DNA from: Eunapius fragilis
Lineage: Eukaryota; Porifera; Demospongiae; Spongillida; Spongillidae
DNA: 64,000 nucleotides
Assembly: GCA_963681505.1 (NCBI GenBank)
Contig: OY811972.1
Coordinates: 2,622,163-2,686,162, forward strand
Direction of reading: 5' to 3'
The notes under the pieces were generated by a model, which worked only from the letters and a program-made list of their open reading frames with translations, searched no databases and was not told the origin of the DNA. Shown here piece by piece: positions 11,701-22,100 of the stretch (the first letter of the stretch is position 1; each line of letters starts with the position of its first letter). The translations under genes and the position numbers were made by a program.

Positions 11701-12135
11701 TGTCAGTGTGCAATATAATTGGTCATCAAGAAGTGGTTCTATGGGCACCCACTTTCCCTACCCACCTGGATCCACCATCATCATATCATCAGCTGGTTGA
11801 AGAGTGGGGGTGGGGGAGGCTCCATTTGTGAGGTGTGTACTTACATCCAAGTACCAGTAGATATGTATGAAGGCATTTCAAGACAATAGCTATCACTTCC
11901 CCTTGCATTCTATCCTTTCACTCCTTACCAGAATAATGTATATGGCAAATTACAGGAAAAAAAAGTCTTAGGGGATGGGACCAGGGGTCAGCTGCACCCT
12001 CTCCATGAAGGTGGTGGACATGCTTAAGTAACCTTTTTAGATATTAAATATTCTAGGGTACTCCTACATGATTTTGACAAAAGGTATACTAAGAAGCAAT
12101 TGATCTGAAGTAGCACAAATCAGTTGTAATACATC

Positions 12136-12426
12136 ACAAGTAAATAAAAACATTCTCTAACGAGAGAGTTGTTGGTATATAGGATTGATCAATGGTGGTG
12201 TAAAAAGCATGGAAACAAGAGTGACAGAAATATTATTGAAAAATTGAAATAGGCCTATATTTATCCCATTACTCAGGCATGTGTGGTGTATTGTGTGCTA
12301 AATATAGGCCTATTTCAATTTTCCAATAATATTTCTGTCACTCTTGTTTCCATGCTTTTTACACCACCATTGATCAATCCTATATACCAACAACTCTCTC
12401 GTTAGAGAATGTTTTTATTTACTTGT
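12136..12426. repeat. Long palindrome, composite copy 2, first
   Basis: Arms of about 130 bp pair almost perfectly around a centre near 12275-12300. The outer parts carry ACAAGTAAATAAAAAC and CATTCTCTAACGAGAGAG, the latter itself a small hairpin. The inner parts carry GGTGGTGTAAAAAGCATGG and AGGCCTATATTT. Confidence 0.93.
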
Positions 12427-12504
12427 TTCATAAGTTTTTTTTCACCCTGTCATAGCAGTATCATAGTCAATAATCAAATGTAGGAAGAGGATGGACGATC
12501 CCCT

Positions 12505-12792
12505 TTATCTCTTAATGCAAGAACAAATAACTTTAATAGTACTGCTGGTGGTGGGGGCAGGGCTGATGGTGCAGGCAGGGCTGGTGATGCAGGCAGGAGC
12601 GCCAGTGGGGGCAGCGCTGGTGGTGCCGGCGGGAGTAGCTGCTGGTAGTGGTGTGGGCAGTGCTGCTGGTGGTGGTGGCAGAAGCGGTGCTTCTGGAGGT
12701 GGTGGGGTGAAGGGGAGAGGAGTTGGAGGATGAATGTACTCTTCCTCCTCCGACCCCTCGTTGGTGAAAAACCCACAAATGTCGTCAGCCAT
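12505..12792 (-). pseudogene. Proline-rich exon of the element-borne gene, copy a
   Basis: The frame opens with ATG directly after TATGTAG, a plausible splice acceptor. It begins ADDICGFFTNEGSEEEEYIH and continues into PPTPLPFTPPPPEAP and Ala/Pro/Thr-rich repeats. A near-identical copy lies at 14105-14374. The shared frame, with mostly acceptable residue changes, suggests it was once coding. It may be one exon of the gene whose start is near 15480. Its function is unknown. Confidence 0.45.
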
Positions 12793-13617
12793 CTACATAT
12801 ACGTAACAGAGAGTATGATTGAATTTTTACTTCTTTATTTTTTAAAGCAAAGTGCAAAGCCTTTACACATGCACATAGAGTATTTTTAAAATTTTACCTC
12901 TTTCTGCTAAGTGCACTATTCAGCGGATGAGTGGCTTTTATACCTGCAAAGCCTTAACACGTGTGCAGACTGTGAGTCCAATTCCATCATATTAATGACA
13001 GGGAGGGAAGGGGTGTATACGTGTCAGTTGTGCTAAAATTCTATTGGTCAAATTTGATGATCCAGTAAAAATGGTCCCATCTAAACATGGAGGTGTAGCC
13101 TACATTAAGTTGTATAGATGGGTAGTGTGGGAACTAAGGAAGTGAACTACATGGCAGCATGTAGATCGATCGATAAGGATATGTTCTCAGGTGAGGTAAT
13201 ATCTGTGGACAGGGTCTGCAGCTTTACGAGTGTGGGCAGAAGGTCTTTTTTATTTCACTACATAAATGTGAGTGTGCTGCTAGAAGTACCTTATGGTGGC
13301 TTATCTTACTGCTGCACAGGCAGATCACTACCCCTAGGAATAGCTTTTTCAAGACCACCATTATACTCCATTGGTGCATGAGATTTGGGTTCATGCAAGG
13401 AGTAGCTATATGGGGAAAGGATATAGTTGCAGCTATTTAGTTCTCAGCCTTTGCAACTGTAACTATATTCATACAGTTGCAACATTCACAGTACATGGCT
13501 AGACGAGGAAGTCTTCAGATAAGGAAGCTTTATCAGATTAAAACAATAGACACTACTGTACACACAGTTGAGTCACCATGCATGTGAAGTGAATGGTTTT
13601 GTGCAGATCCGTGGTGT

Positions 13618-13704
13618 ACATAGTCGGGCAGGCCCTACTACCTACAGGTAGTAGGGTGGCAAACCCGACGAAACGCGGTAGTAGGGCCGCCCGACTATGC
13701 TGTA
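13618..13704. repeat. Short imperfect palindrome in duplicated segment, copy a
   Basis: CATAGTCGGGCAGGCCCTACTACC pairs, with one mismatch, with the complement of GGTAGTAGGGCCGCCCGACTATG about 35 bp away. An additional GGTAGTAGGG lies inside. The same structure recurs at about 14865-14950. Confidence 0.8.
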
Positions 13705-13735
13705 CAAATGTTGCATGCACAGCTTTTCAATGTTA

Positions 13736-14026
13736 ACAAGTAAATAAAAACATTCTCTAACGAGAGAGTTGTTGGTATATAGGATTGACCAATGGTGGTG
13801 TAAAAAGCATGGAAACAAGAGTGACAGAAATATTATTGGAAAATTGAAATAGGCCTATATTTAGCCCATTATTCAGGCATGTGTGTTGTATTGTGTGCTA
13901 AATATAGGCCTATTTCAATTTTCCAATAATATTTCTGTCACTCTTGTTTCCATGCTTTTTACACCACCATTGGTCAATCCTATATACCAACAACTCTCTC
14001 GTTAGAGAATGTTTTTATTTACTTGT
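13736..14026. repeat. Long palindrome, composite copy 2, second
   Basis: Almost identical to 12136-12426, as part of the internal tandem duplication of this element. Arms of about 130 bp pair closely. The few bases that differ from the first copy near the middle (for example GATTGACC versus GATTGATC) are matched in the opposite arm. Confidence 0.93.
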
Positions 14027-14104
14027 TTCATAAGTTTTTTTTCACCCTGTCATAGCAGTATCATAGTCAATAATCAAATGTAGGAAGAGGATGGATGATC
14101 CCCT

Positions 14105-14374
14105 TTATCTCTTAATGCAAGAACAAATAACTTTAATAGTACTGCTGGTGGTGGGGGCAGCACTGATGGTGCAGGCAGGAGCGCCGGTGGGGGCAGTGCT
14201 GGTGGTGCCGGTGGGAGTAGCTGCTGGTAGTGGTGTGGGCAGTGCTGCTGGTGGTGGTGGCAGAAGCGGGGCTTCTGGAGGTGGTGGGGTGAAGGGGAGA
14301 GGAGTTGGAGGATGAATGTACTCTTCCTCCTCCGACCCCTCGTTGGTGAAAAACCCGCGAAGGTCGTTAGCCAT
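14105..14374 (-). pseudogene. Proline-rich exon of the element-borne gene, copy b
   Basis: This is the second copy of the acidic/proline-rich exon. It again starts at ATG immediately after TATTTAG, and reads ANDLRGFFTNEGSEEEEYIH before the proline-rich stretch. It is shorter in the Ala/Thr repeat than the copy at 12505-12792. Its position downstream of the ENRAAK-repeat exon on the same strand suggests one gene. Confidence 0.45.
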
Positions 14375-14864
14375 CTAAATATACGTAACAGAGAGTATGA
14401 TTAAATTTTTACTTCTTTATTTTTTAAAGCAAAGTGCAGAGCCTTTACACATCTACATAGAGTATTATTAAATTTTTACCTCTTTTTGCTAGCGGATGAG
14501 TGGCTTTTATACCTGCAAAGACTTACACGTAGAAGTACCTGATGGTGGCTTATCTTACTTACTGCTGCACAGGCAGATCACTACCCCTAAGAATAGCTTT
14601 TTCAAGACCACCATTATACTCCATTGGTGCATGAGATTTGAGTTTATACAAGGAGTAGCTATATGGGAAAAGGATATAGTTGCAGCTATTTAGTTCTCAA
14701 CTGTAACTATATTCATACAGTTGCAACATTCACGGCTAGACAAGGAAGTCTTCAGATAAGGAAGCTTTAATATCAGATTAAAACAATAGACACTACTGTA
14801 CACACAGTTGAGTCACCATGCATGCTTTACATGTAAAGTGAATGGTTTTGTACAGATCCGTGCT

Positions 14865-14952
14865 GTACATAGTCGGGCGGGCCCTACTACCCACAGGTAG
14901 TAGGGTGACAAATCCGACCAAACGCGGTAGTAGGGCCGCCCGACTATGCTGT
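14865..14952. repeat. Short imperfect palindrome in duplicated segment, copy b
   Basis: This is a second copy of the structure at 13618-13704: CATAGTCGGGCGGGCCCTACTACC opposite GGTAGTAGGGCCGCCCGACTATG. The arm mismatch seen in the first copy (GCAGG against GCCGC) is shifted here. Confidence 0.8.
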
Positions 14953-15006
14953 ACAAATGCTGCATGCACAGCTTTTTAATGTTAATACAACATGCCATAA
15001 CATACC

Positions 15007-15480
15007 TTTGGGTGGTAGTGGTAGTTCTGTGACCCCTGCGGTACCGCGTCCTCTCGGCAGCACATTTAGCCAATCAGACAGCGGGATCATTTCAATACCG
15101 ACTCCTTTCAGATGCTTTAATGGTAGCTGATATTTCTCCCTATTAGCAGCGCGATTTCCCTCGAGGTTCTCTTCATATCACCGCCTTTAGTTTTAGCAGC
15201 ACGGTTCTCCTCGAGGTTCTTTATATCGCCGCCTTGAGCAGCACGGTTCTCCTTGGGGTCCTCTTCGTATCGCCACCTTTTAGCAGATCGCTCAGATTCA
15301 ATATCGGCCTTGTAGCTGTAGGCCTTCTTCATTTCGGGATCGGCCTTGTAGCTGTCGCGTACAGAGGCTTTCTTTTTTTTGGGATTGGCCTTGTAGAGCG
15401 CTCGGGCTTTAGCTTTGTTCTCGTATTGCTTTGGAGGTATTCCGCTCGTTGCTTAGATCTCTTCTTTTGCATTTTTAGAA
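15007..15480 (-). pseudogene. Decayed Lys/Arg-rich ENRAAK-repeat gene, N-terminal part
   Basis: Reading the minus strand from ATG near 15473 gives MQKKRSKQRAEYLQ. After a frame change comes a run of basic repeats with KASVRDSYKADPEMKK, SAKRWRYEEDPKENRAA, LEENRAAK and, in yet another frame, YEENLEGNRAANREKYQ. At least two frameshifts and a TGA inside a repeat show decay. The 3' edge at about 15008 reads AAAG then GTATGT, a possible donor. From memory, long families with these repeats occur in sponge gene models, but I cannot name the protein or its function. Confidence 0.5.
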
Positions 15481-16084
15481 AAAGAACTTCACTATTTAAT
15501 AGCCAACGTAACAATTAAACTGGATAAATTTAGTGCAGGATAGAGTATTTATAACTGCCTAAAATTATTAATAAATAGAACTTGATATATGTATGCCTAT
15601 ATGACATGTAAGGATAACGTGCCGGTAAATTTCGAAGCGATTGGTACTATTCCCGTCCTCCAAAACCGTTCCTAGCTCGAGTTATACCTTCCTAAGAAGA
15701 AGAAGAAGACGACGACGACGACGACGACGATGAAGAATTATTTTAGGACTGGGCACGAGAAACAGGAAATTGTTTGTTTCTCTATAACCACACCGTTTTA
15801 TGACACGGAACAAACGTAGAACTGTAGATCGTTGTGCTCCCATCCCGCCGCGATAAAGAGATAAGCGATCCGTTTCTCCGTTGTCCCTCCAGACGCTAGT
15901 GAAGTTTTATTAATGACATTCATCAACCCTCAATCAATCCTATATTGAACCTGCTGCCGCAGGTTCAGATACTTGTACATGAATGTCCCATCACCAAATA
16001 TGTATTAATCTTTGATACTAGCCACCTCCCCCCCCTCCATTATTAAGAAAGACAGGTGTTTAAATGAGCACATCTCTATACCAG

Positions 16085-16183
16085 GACAATGTAACTCCAT
16101 TGTATATGGCAAGTCAGGAGGGTCATCATGATGTAGTGCAGACCTTGGTGGGAGCAGGTGCTGATGTAAATATAGCAACATCA
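16085..16183 (+). CDS. Ankyrin exon A2
   Basis: A 99-nt exon between CCAG and GTAAGT. It encodes a full 33-residue ankyrin repeat beginning DNVTPLYMASQEGHHDVV. Most other A exons have one more codon (GAC or GAT) before the donor. Confidence 0.85.
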
Positions 16184-19100
16184 GTAAGTGATATGGTGTT
16201 ATGTTCTTATACAAGTACATGTACTTATTGCAAGGTACATGCTTTATTAATAAATGTATTGTATACAGGTCACATTTCTGTACACTTGCACATATCTTAT
16301 GTGCTTGGATACGTATTGAGAGGTGGGGCTGGGGGTGGTATTGGATTGGAGAGGATTGTGTCAGTATGCAATATAATTGGTCATCAAGAAGTAGTTCTAT
16401 GGGCACCCACTTTCCCTACCCACCTAGATCCACCATCATCATATCATCAGCTGGTTGAAGAGTGGGGGTGGGGGAGGCTCCATTTGTGTGGTGTGTATTT
16501 ACATCTAAGTACCAGTAGATATGTATGAAGGCATTTCAAGACAATAGCTATCCTTTCACATCTTACCAGAATAATTCAACTCCATTGTATATGGCGACTC
16601 ACAGGACTATTTGCTTTGATTTGTTCCCATAATTCTAAACTACACACTTGTCCCACATGCCTGCCTGTGCCAGAGATAATATACAGAGGGATTGGAAACG
16701 GGGCCAATCAACACTAATTAACGCGCGCAATCCTCGAACAAATCCTTACAAGCGGTTCAAATACATGTATAGTACTTAGAATTTTTATACAACAGACACG
16801 TTTAGAAGGTTGTACAGATGTAACCTCTGTAACAGGCACGGACAAGGCTAGGCCTTCTGTAACAGGTACATATACTTGAGCGCGAGGAATTGCCACGACA
16901 AAACTCCCACTTTTCTTCGCGTTCTTAATGTGCCGAAGCTTCAATTATCTTCCGCCCATCACCTTTGAAGAAATTTACAGAACAATTGGGACGCGGTTTG
17001 CCTTTAAAAACATGTGATGGGCACACAACCAACATAGCTCTACCATAATAATGTAGTAAAACCAATGGACACCCCCACTCCACCAGTGGAGTTGCTATAC
17101 GCAAACAACATAGCGATGGGCACATACTAGACTATGAGCAGTAAGTACACAAATAATGACATGGACAGTTTATCTAGATCGACGGATTCTCCCCCCAAAG
17201 TAAAAAATGGCCAATAAAAAAAAAAAAAGGCACAAAATCAAATCTATAAGTATTCAATGAATCTTTAATGTATCGTCTATCGACTACTTTATTTAAACTT
17301 GAGAAGGCATGTTTCATTACCTTGTGACATTCAAGACTTCAATTCAAGCCTACAATTCCGCCCCCTTTTTTGGTCAACGTAGGTGTGATTCAAGGATAGG
17401 GCGCGCTAAAATTGCTGAAGTCTATGGCGCACATGATTCGTTTCCAATGCCTGTGGTACCTGAATAACCCATTAATGCTTCAACACAGCTCTTATCTTTC
17501 TTCAGAAGGGACCAAGATTCATGCAAGGGAACCAGCTCGTTCATTTCATCTGTACACCTGCACCCAAATCACACCCCAATAAATAAGTCACTCACTGTAT
17601 AGCAATCTTGAAGAACATTTGCTTGCAATAATATGGTTAAATTTTCACACCCTGATGGGCCCCCTTGATATATAGGGGGAACAATTGCCCCCCAGCCCCC
17701 CCGCTCCACCTCAACTGTAACCTCCTCAAGTTACATTAGGGTGCAAGTGTAACCTTTTAAATAAATCAATATCGATTATTTGGAACATGAAAAAAAGTCT
17801 AATAGATTTTTCAGGTTTATACAGTAGCAACTCGTAAATCAGTTATTGGAAACGATTTTACTGATTAATGCACTATTAATTTGCCAACGATTAACTCAGC
17901 TCCAGTGCCTGAGGTACCTGAATAGTCCATTAATGCTTCAACACATTCTTCAGGTCATCATGAAAAAACACTTAGCTTTGTTAGCCCGCATTCCAGCCTT
18001 CATCAGTCTTCCATGGACTTCCTCTAGAGTCTTCAGGTGCTGCTCATCTGTTTTTCCTGTGACAAGGATATCATCCATATACACAGCCACATCCCTTATG
18101 CCCTGCATTAAGTTGTCCATAGTTCTGTGGAAAATACCAGGTGCTGAAGAAATTCCAAAAGGCATCCTAGTATAACAAAACAATCCCTTCTGTTGTTAAT
18201 GACCACCAGTTTCTGAGACTCTCTCTCCAATGCTAATGGTAAATATGCCTGCCTGAAGTCCAGCTTAGTAATTGATTTCCCCCCTGCCAACAATGTCAGA
18301 AGATCCTCTGTCTTGGGAATAGGATATTGGTCTAGCTTTACAGCTTGGTTGATTGTCATGTGGAAATCACCACATTTCCACAGAATTATCTGGCTTCATT
18401 GCTAAAACAATGGGTCCTGCCCACTCTGAAAATTCAACTGGTTCAATGGTTCCCCTGTATACGTGGTCAACTTACAAATAACTTCTTCCAGCTTCTGGTC
18501 TGGCCAGCTGCCTGTACATGTACGTTGCTTACAAGTGACACAGTCGCCCTGTGTCAACTTACATTGTAAGTGGAGCTCCATCAATTGCCTGCATGCTTTT
18601 CTCACATGACCCTTTTTCATCAAAGCACACAGCCAGAATAAATGGACACTGACCTGCACTGTGATTTTTGCGGCCTCACCCAAAGCACATAGCCATCCCT
18701 GTCGGCCCCTTGTTCTGAAGTACGTTTACCTCAACCCTCTCTTCTGTGCTATCTTGTTTTGAAGATTGAAGATTTCATTTCCCTCGCACTCTTCTCTGCA
18801 ACCCTGTAGCAAACCTTAGCACTTTCTCAAAGGTCAACTCCTGTTCTATTAGCAGTCGCTTTTGAATGCTGTCTTTGTTAACCCCGCATACTAGTCTTCA
18901 TTGCCATAGAGTTACACATATTTGTACATGTATGTCATATTAATGGTTGAGGGGAGGGTGCATGTGATCAGTGCATGAATGTACATGTACTGTACATCCA
19001 AGCACCAGTAGATACATGTACACGTATGGAGGCACATCTGTGGTTTGTCCCTTTAAGTCATCCCCAAATAGCCCACAGTGTCTCTATGAACCTGTGTACA

Positions 19101-22100
19101 TAAGCATTTACATATCATGTATACATGTATACATTCATGCCAGTCCCTTCAGAAAAAGTAAAGACCCATGTTTGAAGTTGTTAACTGTCCACGACCTTTG
19201 TGGAAACACTCTAGCTGGGGAAGTAATACATGTATTATCTCCACTTTGGCCATGTACCATGAAGTACCACACGTACATGTAAGCTCCCCTCTGCCTCCAT
19301 AAAAAGGCTTAGGGGATGGGACCAGGGGTCAGCTGTACCCTCTCCATGAAGGTGGTGGACATGTTTAAGTAACCTTTTTAAATATTCAAGGGTACTCCTA
19401 CATGTGTTTGACAAAAGGTGTATTAAGAAGCAATCAATCTGAAGTAGCACAACTTACCATACATGTACATGAATATCCCTTCACCAAATAGTCCAATATG
19501 TCTTGTACACATATTAATCTTTGGTACGTTTATGTAGCCCCCTCCCCCTCCATTGGAAAGAAAGACTGGTGTTTAAATGAGCACATCTCCATACCAGGTC
19601 AATGTAACTCCATTGTATGTGGCAAGTTGGAATGGTCATCATGACGTAGTGCAGACCTTGGTGGGAGCAGGTGCTGATGTAAATATAGCAAGATCAGACG
19701 TAAGTGATATGGTGTTATGTTCTTATACAAGTACATGTACACATTGACTTCTTATTGCAAGGTACATGCTTTATTAGTAAATGTATTGTATACAGGTCAC
19801 ATTTCTGTACACATGCACATATCTTATGTGCTTAGATATGTATTGAGAGGTGGGGCTGGGGGTGGTATTGGATTGGAGAGGATTGTGTCAGTATGCAATA
19901 TAATTGGTCATCAAGAAGTGGTTCTATGGGCACCCACTTTCCCTACCCACCTGGATCCACCATCATCATATCATCAGCTGGTTGAAGAGTGGGGGTGGGG
20001 GAGGCTCCATTTGTGTGATGTGCACAGTGGGGGTGTGGTCAGGGTCAGCTGCACTCTCATTGTGAAGGTCATGGTCATTCATTGGAGCTCAATGTTGTGA
20101 TTAGCTGAGCTAGCAATAGCAGTTCTTATAGTCATGATACTACGTGTATTTTTTGCCAACGATAAAATAACTGAAATCCCTAGTTTCATAATCCCTTCAT
20201 CTCAACTGGCCCTTCTTGGTACATGTAAATGTAAGTTTAATGCTTAAGCAACCATTTTAAATTTTAAATATTCAACATAATTTGACAAAAGGTTACATAC
20301 TAAGAAGCAATCGTTCTGAAGTAGCACAGTTTTACCACACAAGTACATAATTATCCCATCACCCAATATGTCTTGTGTATAAACCTTTGGTATGAGCAAC
20401 CTACCTCCTCCCCCCCCCCCCTCTCCTTTGGAATGAAAGTCTTGTGTTTAAATGAGCACATCTCCATACCAGGTCAATGTAAGGTATACTAAGAGCATTC
20501 GTGGTTCTGACATTGAGAAATAGCTGCTGGTGTCATGTATGCTGGGCAGTCCCCAGACTCTGGCCGTAGAGACACGTTGGCACAAATCGTCACCAGCCGA
20601 CAGTTGACAACTCGAATACACACACGCACATGTGCAATATATAACAAGTTCCCAGACCATTCAGTGGTCATCTTAGGCTGGCTTGCACCCCAGTCCATAC
20701 ACACATAGGGGCCTCCCATTGTTCATACATCACAACGGGTGAAGTCTGGGTACTTGTCATTGGATGCAGAGGGTGGGACTTGCATACTCAACGGTATTTT
20801 TTAATGGTTTGTTCTATGTCCATTGATATGTCATTGAACATTTATAATGAAACAATCCTTATCTTATGTGTGCATACATGTACATGTATATGTGACAGTA
20901 CTGTTATTGTGTGTGTGCATGTATTTGGTCATGCATTTACTTGTTAGCCCTATAAGGGGTAGTTGGTCAAGTGCAGATACAGTACAAGATTTTCGAACAC
21001 CACTATACATGACCTAATGACCTCACCTGTCCCACCATCCTACCATCAAACATTTCTCCCTCCCTCCTCTGTATCGGGTAGACAATGAAACACTGAGGAA
21101 TCCATGTGATTTATTATTCCCAAGGGACCTGGGTTGAGGTGTCCTGAGTATAGTGAGGGCACTACTAAGATTGCTGGGGGATTCTATATCATGTGGATCT
21201 CAACATTACAGTGCTTGAACAACTTTGACAATAGCAAATCATGGGTACCAACCATGTATGTACATACATGTACGTGTACAGATGTATGCATGCATGAAGT
21301 CACAGATATTGTTTATAGACATGTGTCTACATTAGAGAAATATCACAAGATCTTTTTTAGAGGTGTAATGTGCATGTACATGTGCATGTGCATACATGGG
21401 CATGAAAGCACATATAAGGTTATTCATTTTAGAGAAAGTACATGTACACACTGACTTCTCACCCAAACCTTTCCTGTTACATGTATGATCACATATGTAT
21501 TACAGTATGGTTGGAGTCCATTGATGGCTGCAAGTTTGAAGGGACATGTTGAAGTGGTGAAATCACTCATAGAAGCAGGAGCTAATATCAATCACACTAA
21601 CAAGGTTGGCACACACACTGTTATTGTACTCTATTAGATGCACACCCTTCATTGCCATAGTGCTACCCATCTTTGTACATGTATGTCATATTGATGATTG
21701 AGGGGAGGGTGCATGTGATCAGTGCATGAATGTACGTGTACTGTACATCCAAGCACCAGTAGATACATGTACACGTATGGAGGCACATCTGTGATTTGAG
21801 TCATAACCCACAGTTTCTCTATGGATATGTGTACATAAGCATTTACATATCATGTATACATGTATACATTCATGCCACGCCCTTCAGAAAAAAGTAAAGA
21901 CCCATGTTTGAAGTTGTTAACTGTCCACGACCTTTGTGGAAACACTCTAGCTGGGGAAGTAATACATGTATTATCTCCACTTTGGCCATGTACCATGAAG
22001 TACCACACGTACATGTAAGCTCCCCTCTGCCTCCATAAAAAGGCTTAGGGGATGGGACCAGGGGTCAGCTGCACCCTCTCCACAAAGGTGGTGGACATGC

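Larger units (their letters stand above)
12136..15967 (-). mobile_element. Composite hairpin-palindrome element, copy 2, gene-bearing
   Basis: This is the longest copy (3.8 kb). Ankyrin-unit intron stops after GTAATACATC and resumes at GATACTTGTACATGAATGTCCC, so the whole block behaves as one insertion. Its left edge is a palindrome starting ACAAGTAAATAAAAAC. Its right edge is a hairpin with stem TGAACCTGC and loop TGCC (15946-15967), preceded by CCTATAT. A GAA/GAC triplet segment lies at 15692-15735. The palindrome and the following DNA occur twice (12136-13735 and 13736-about 14986), the second copy lacking about 330 bp. The minus strand carries remains of a gene running from the hairpin side toward the palindrome. 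Confidence 0.72.

Noticed and set aside
10566-15967. Calling the composite elements Helitrons
   Set aside because: The terminal hairpins are suggestive, but I see no TC start, no CTRR end, no A-T target rule and no Rep/helicase gene. The class is left open.
16201-16458. Frames in ankyrin introns with MFLYKYMY or WAPTFPTHLDPPSSYHQL text
   Set aside because: They recur in every unit as intron sequence between a GTAAGT donor and the next acceptor, and overlap exon ends out of frame.
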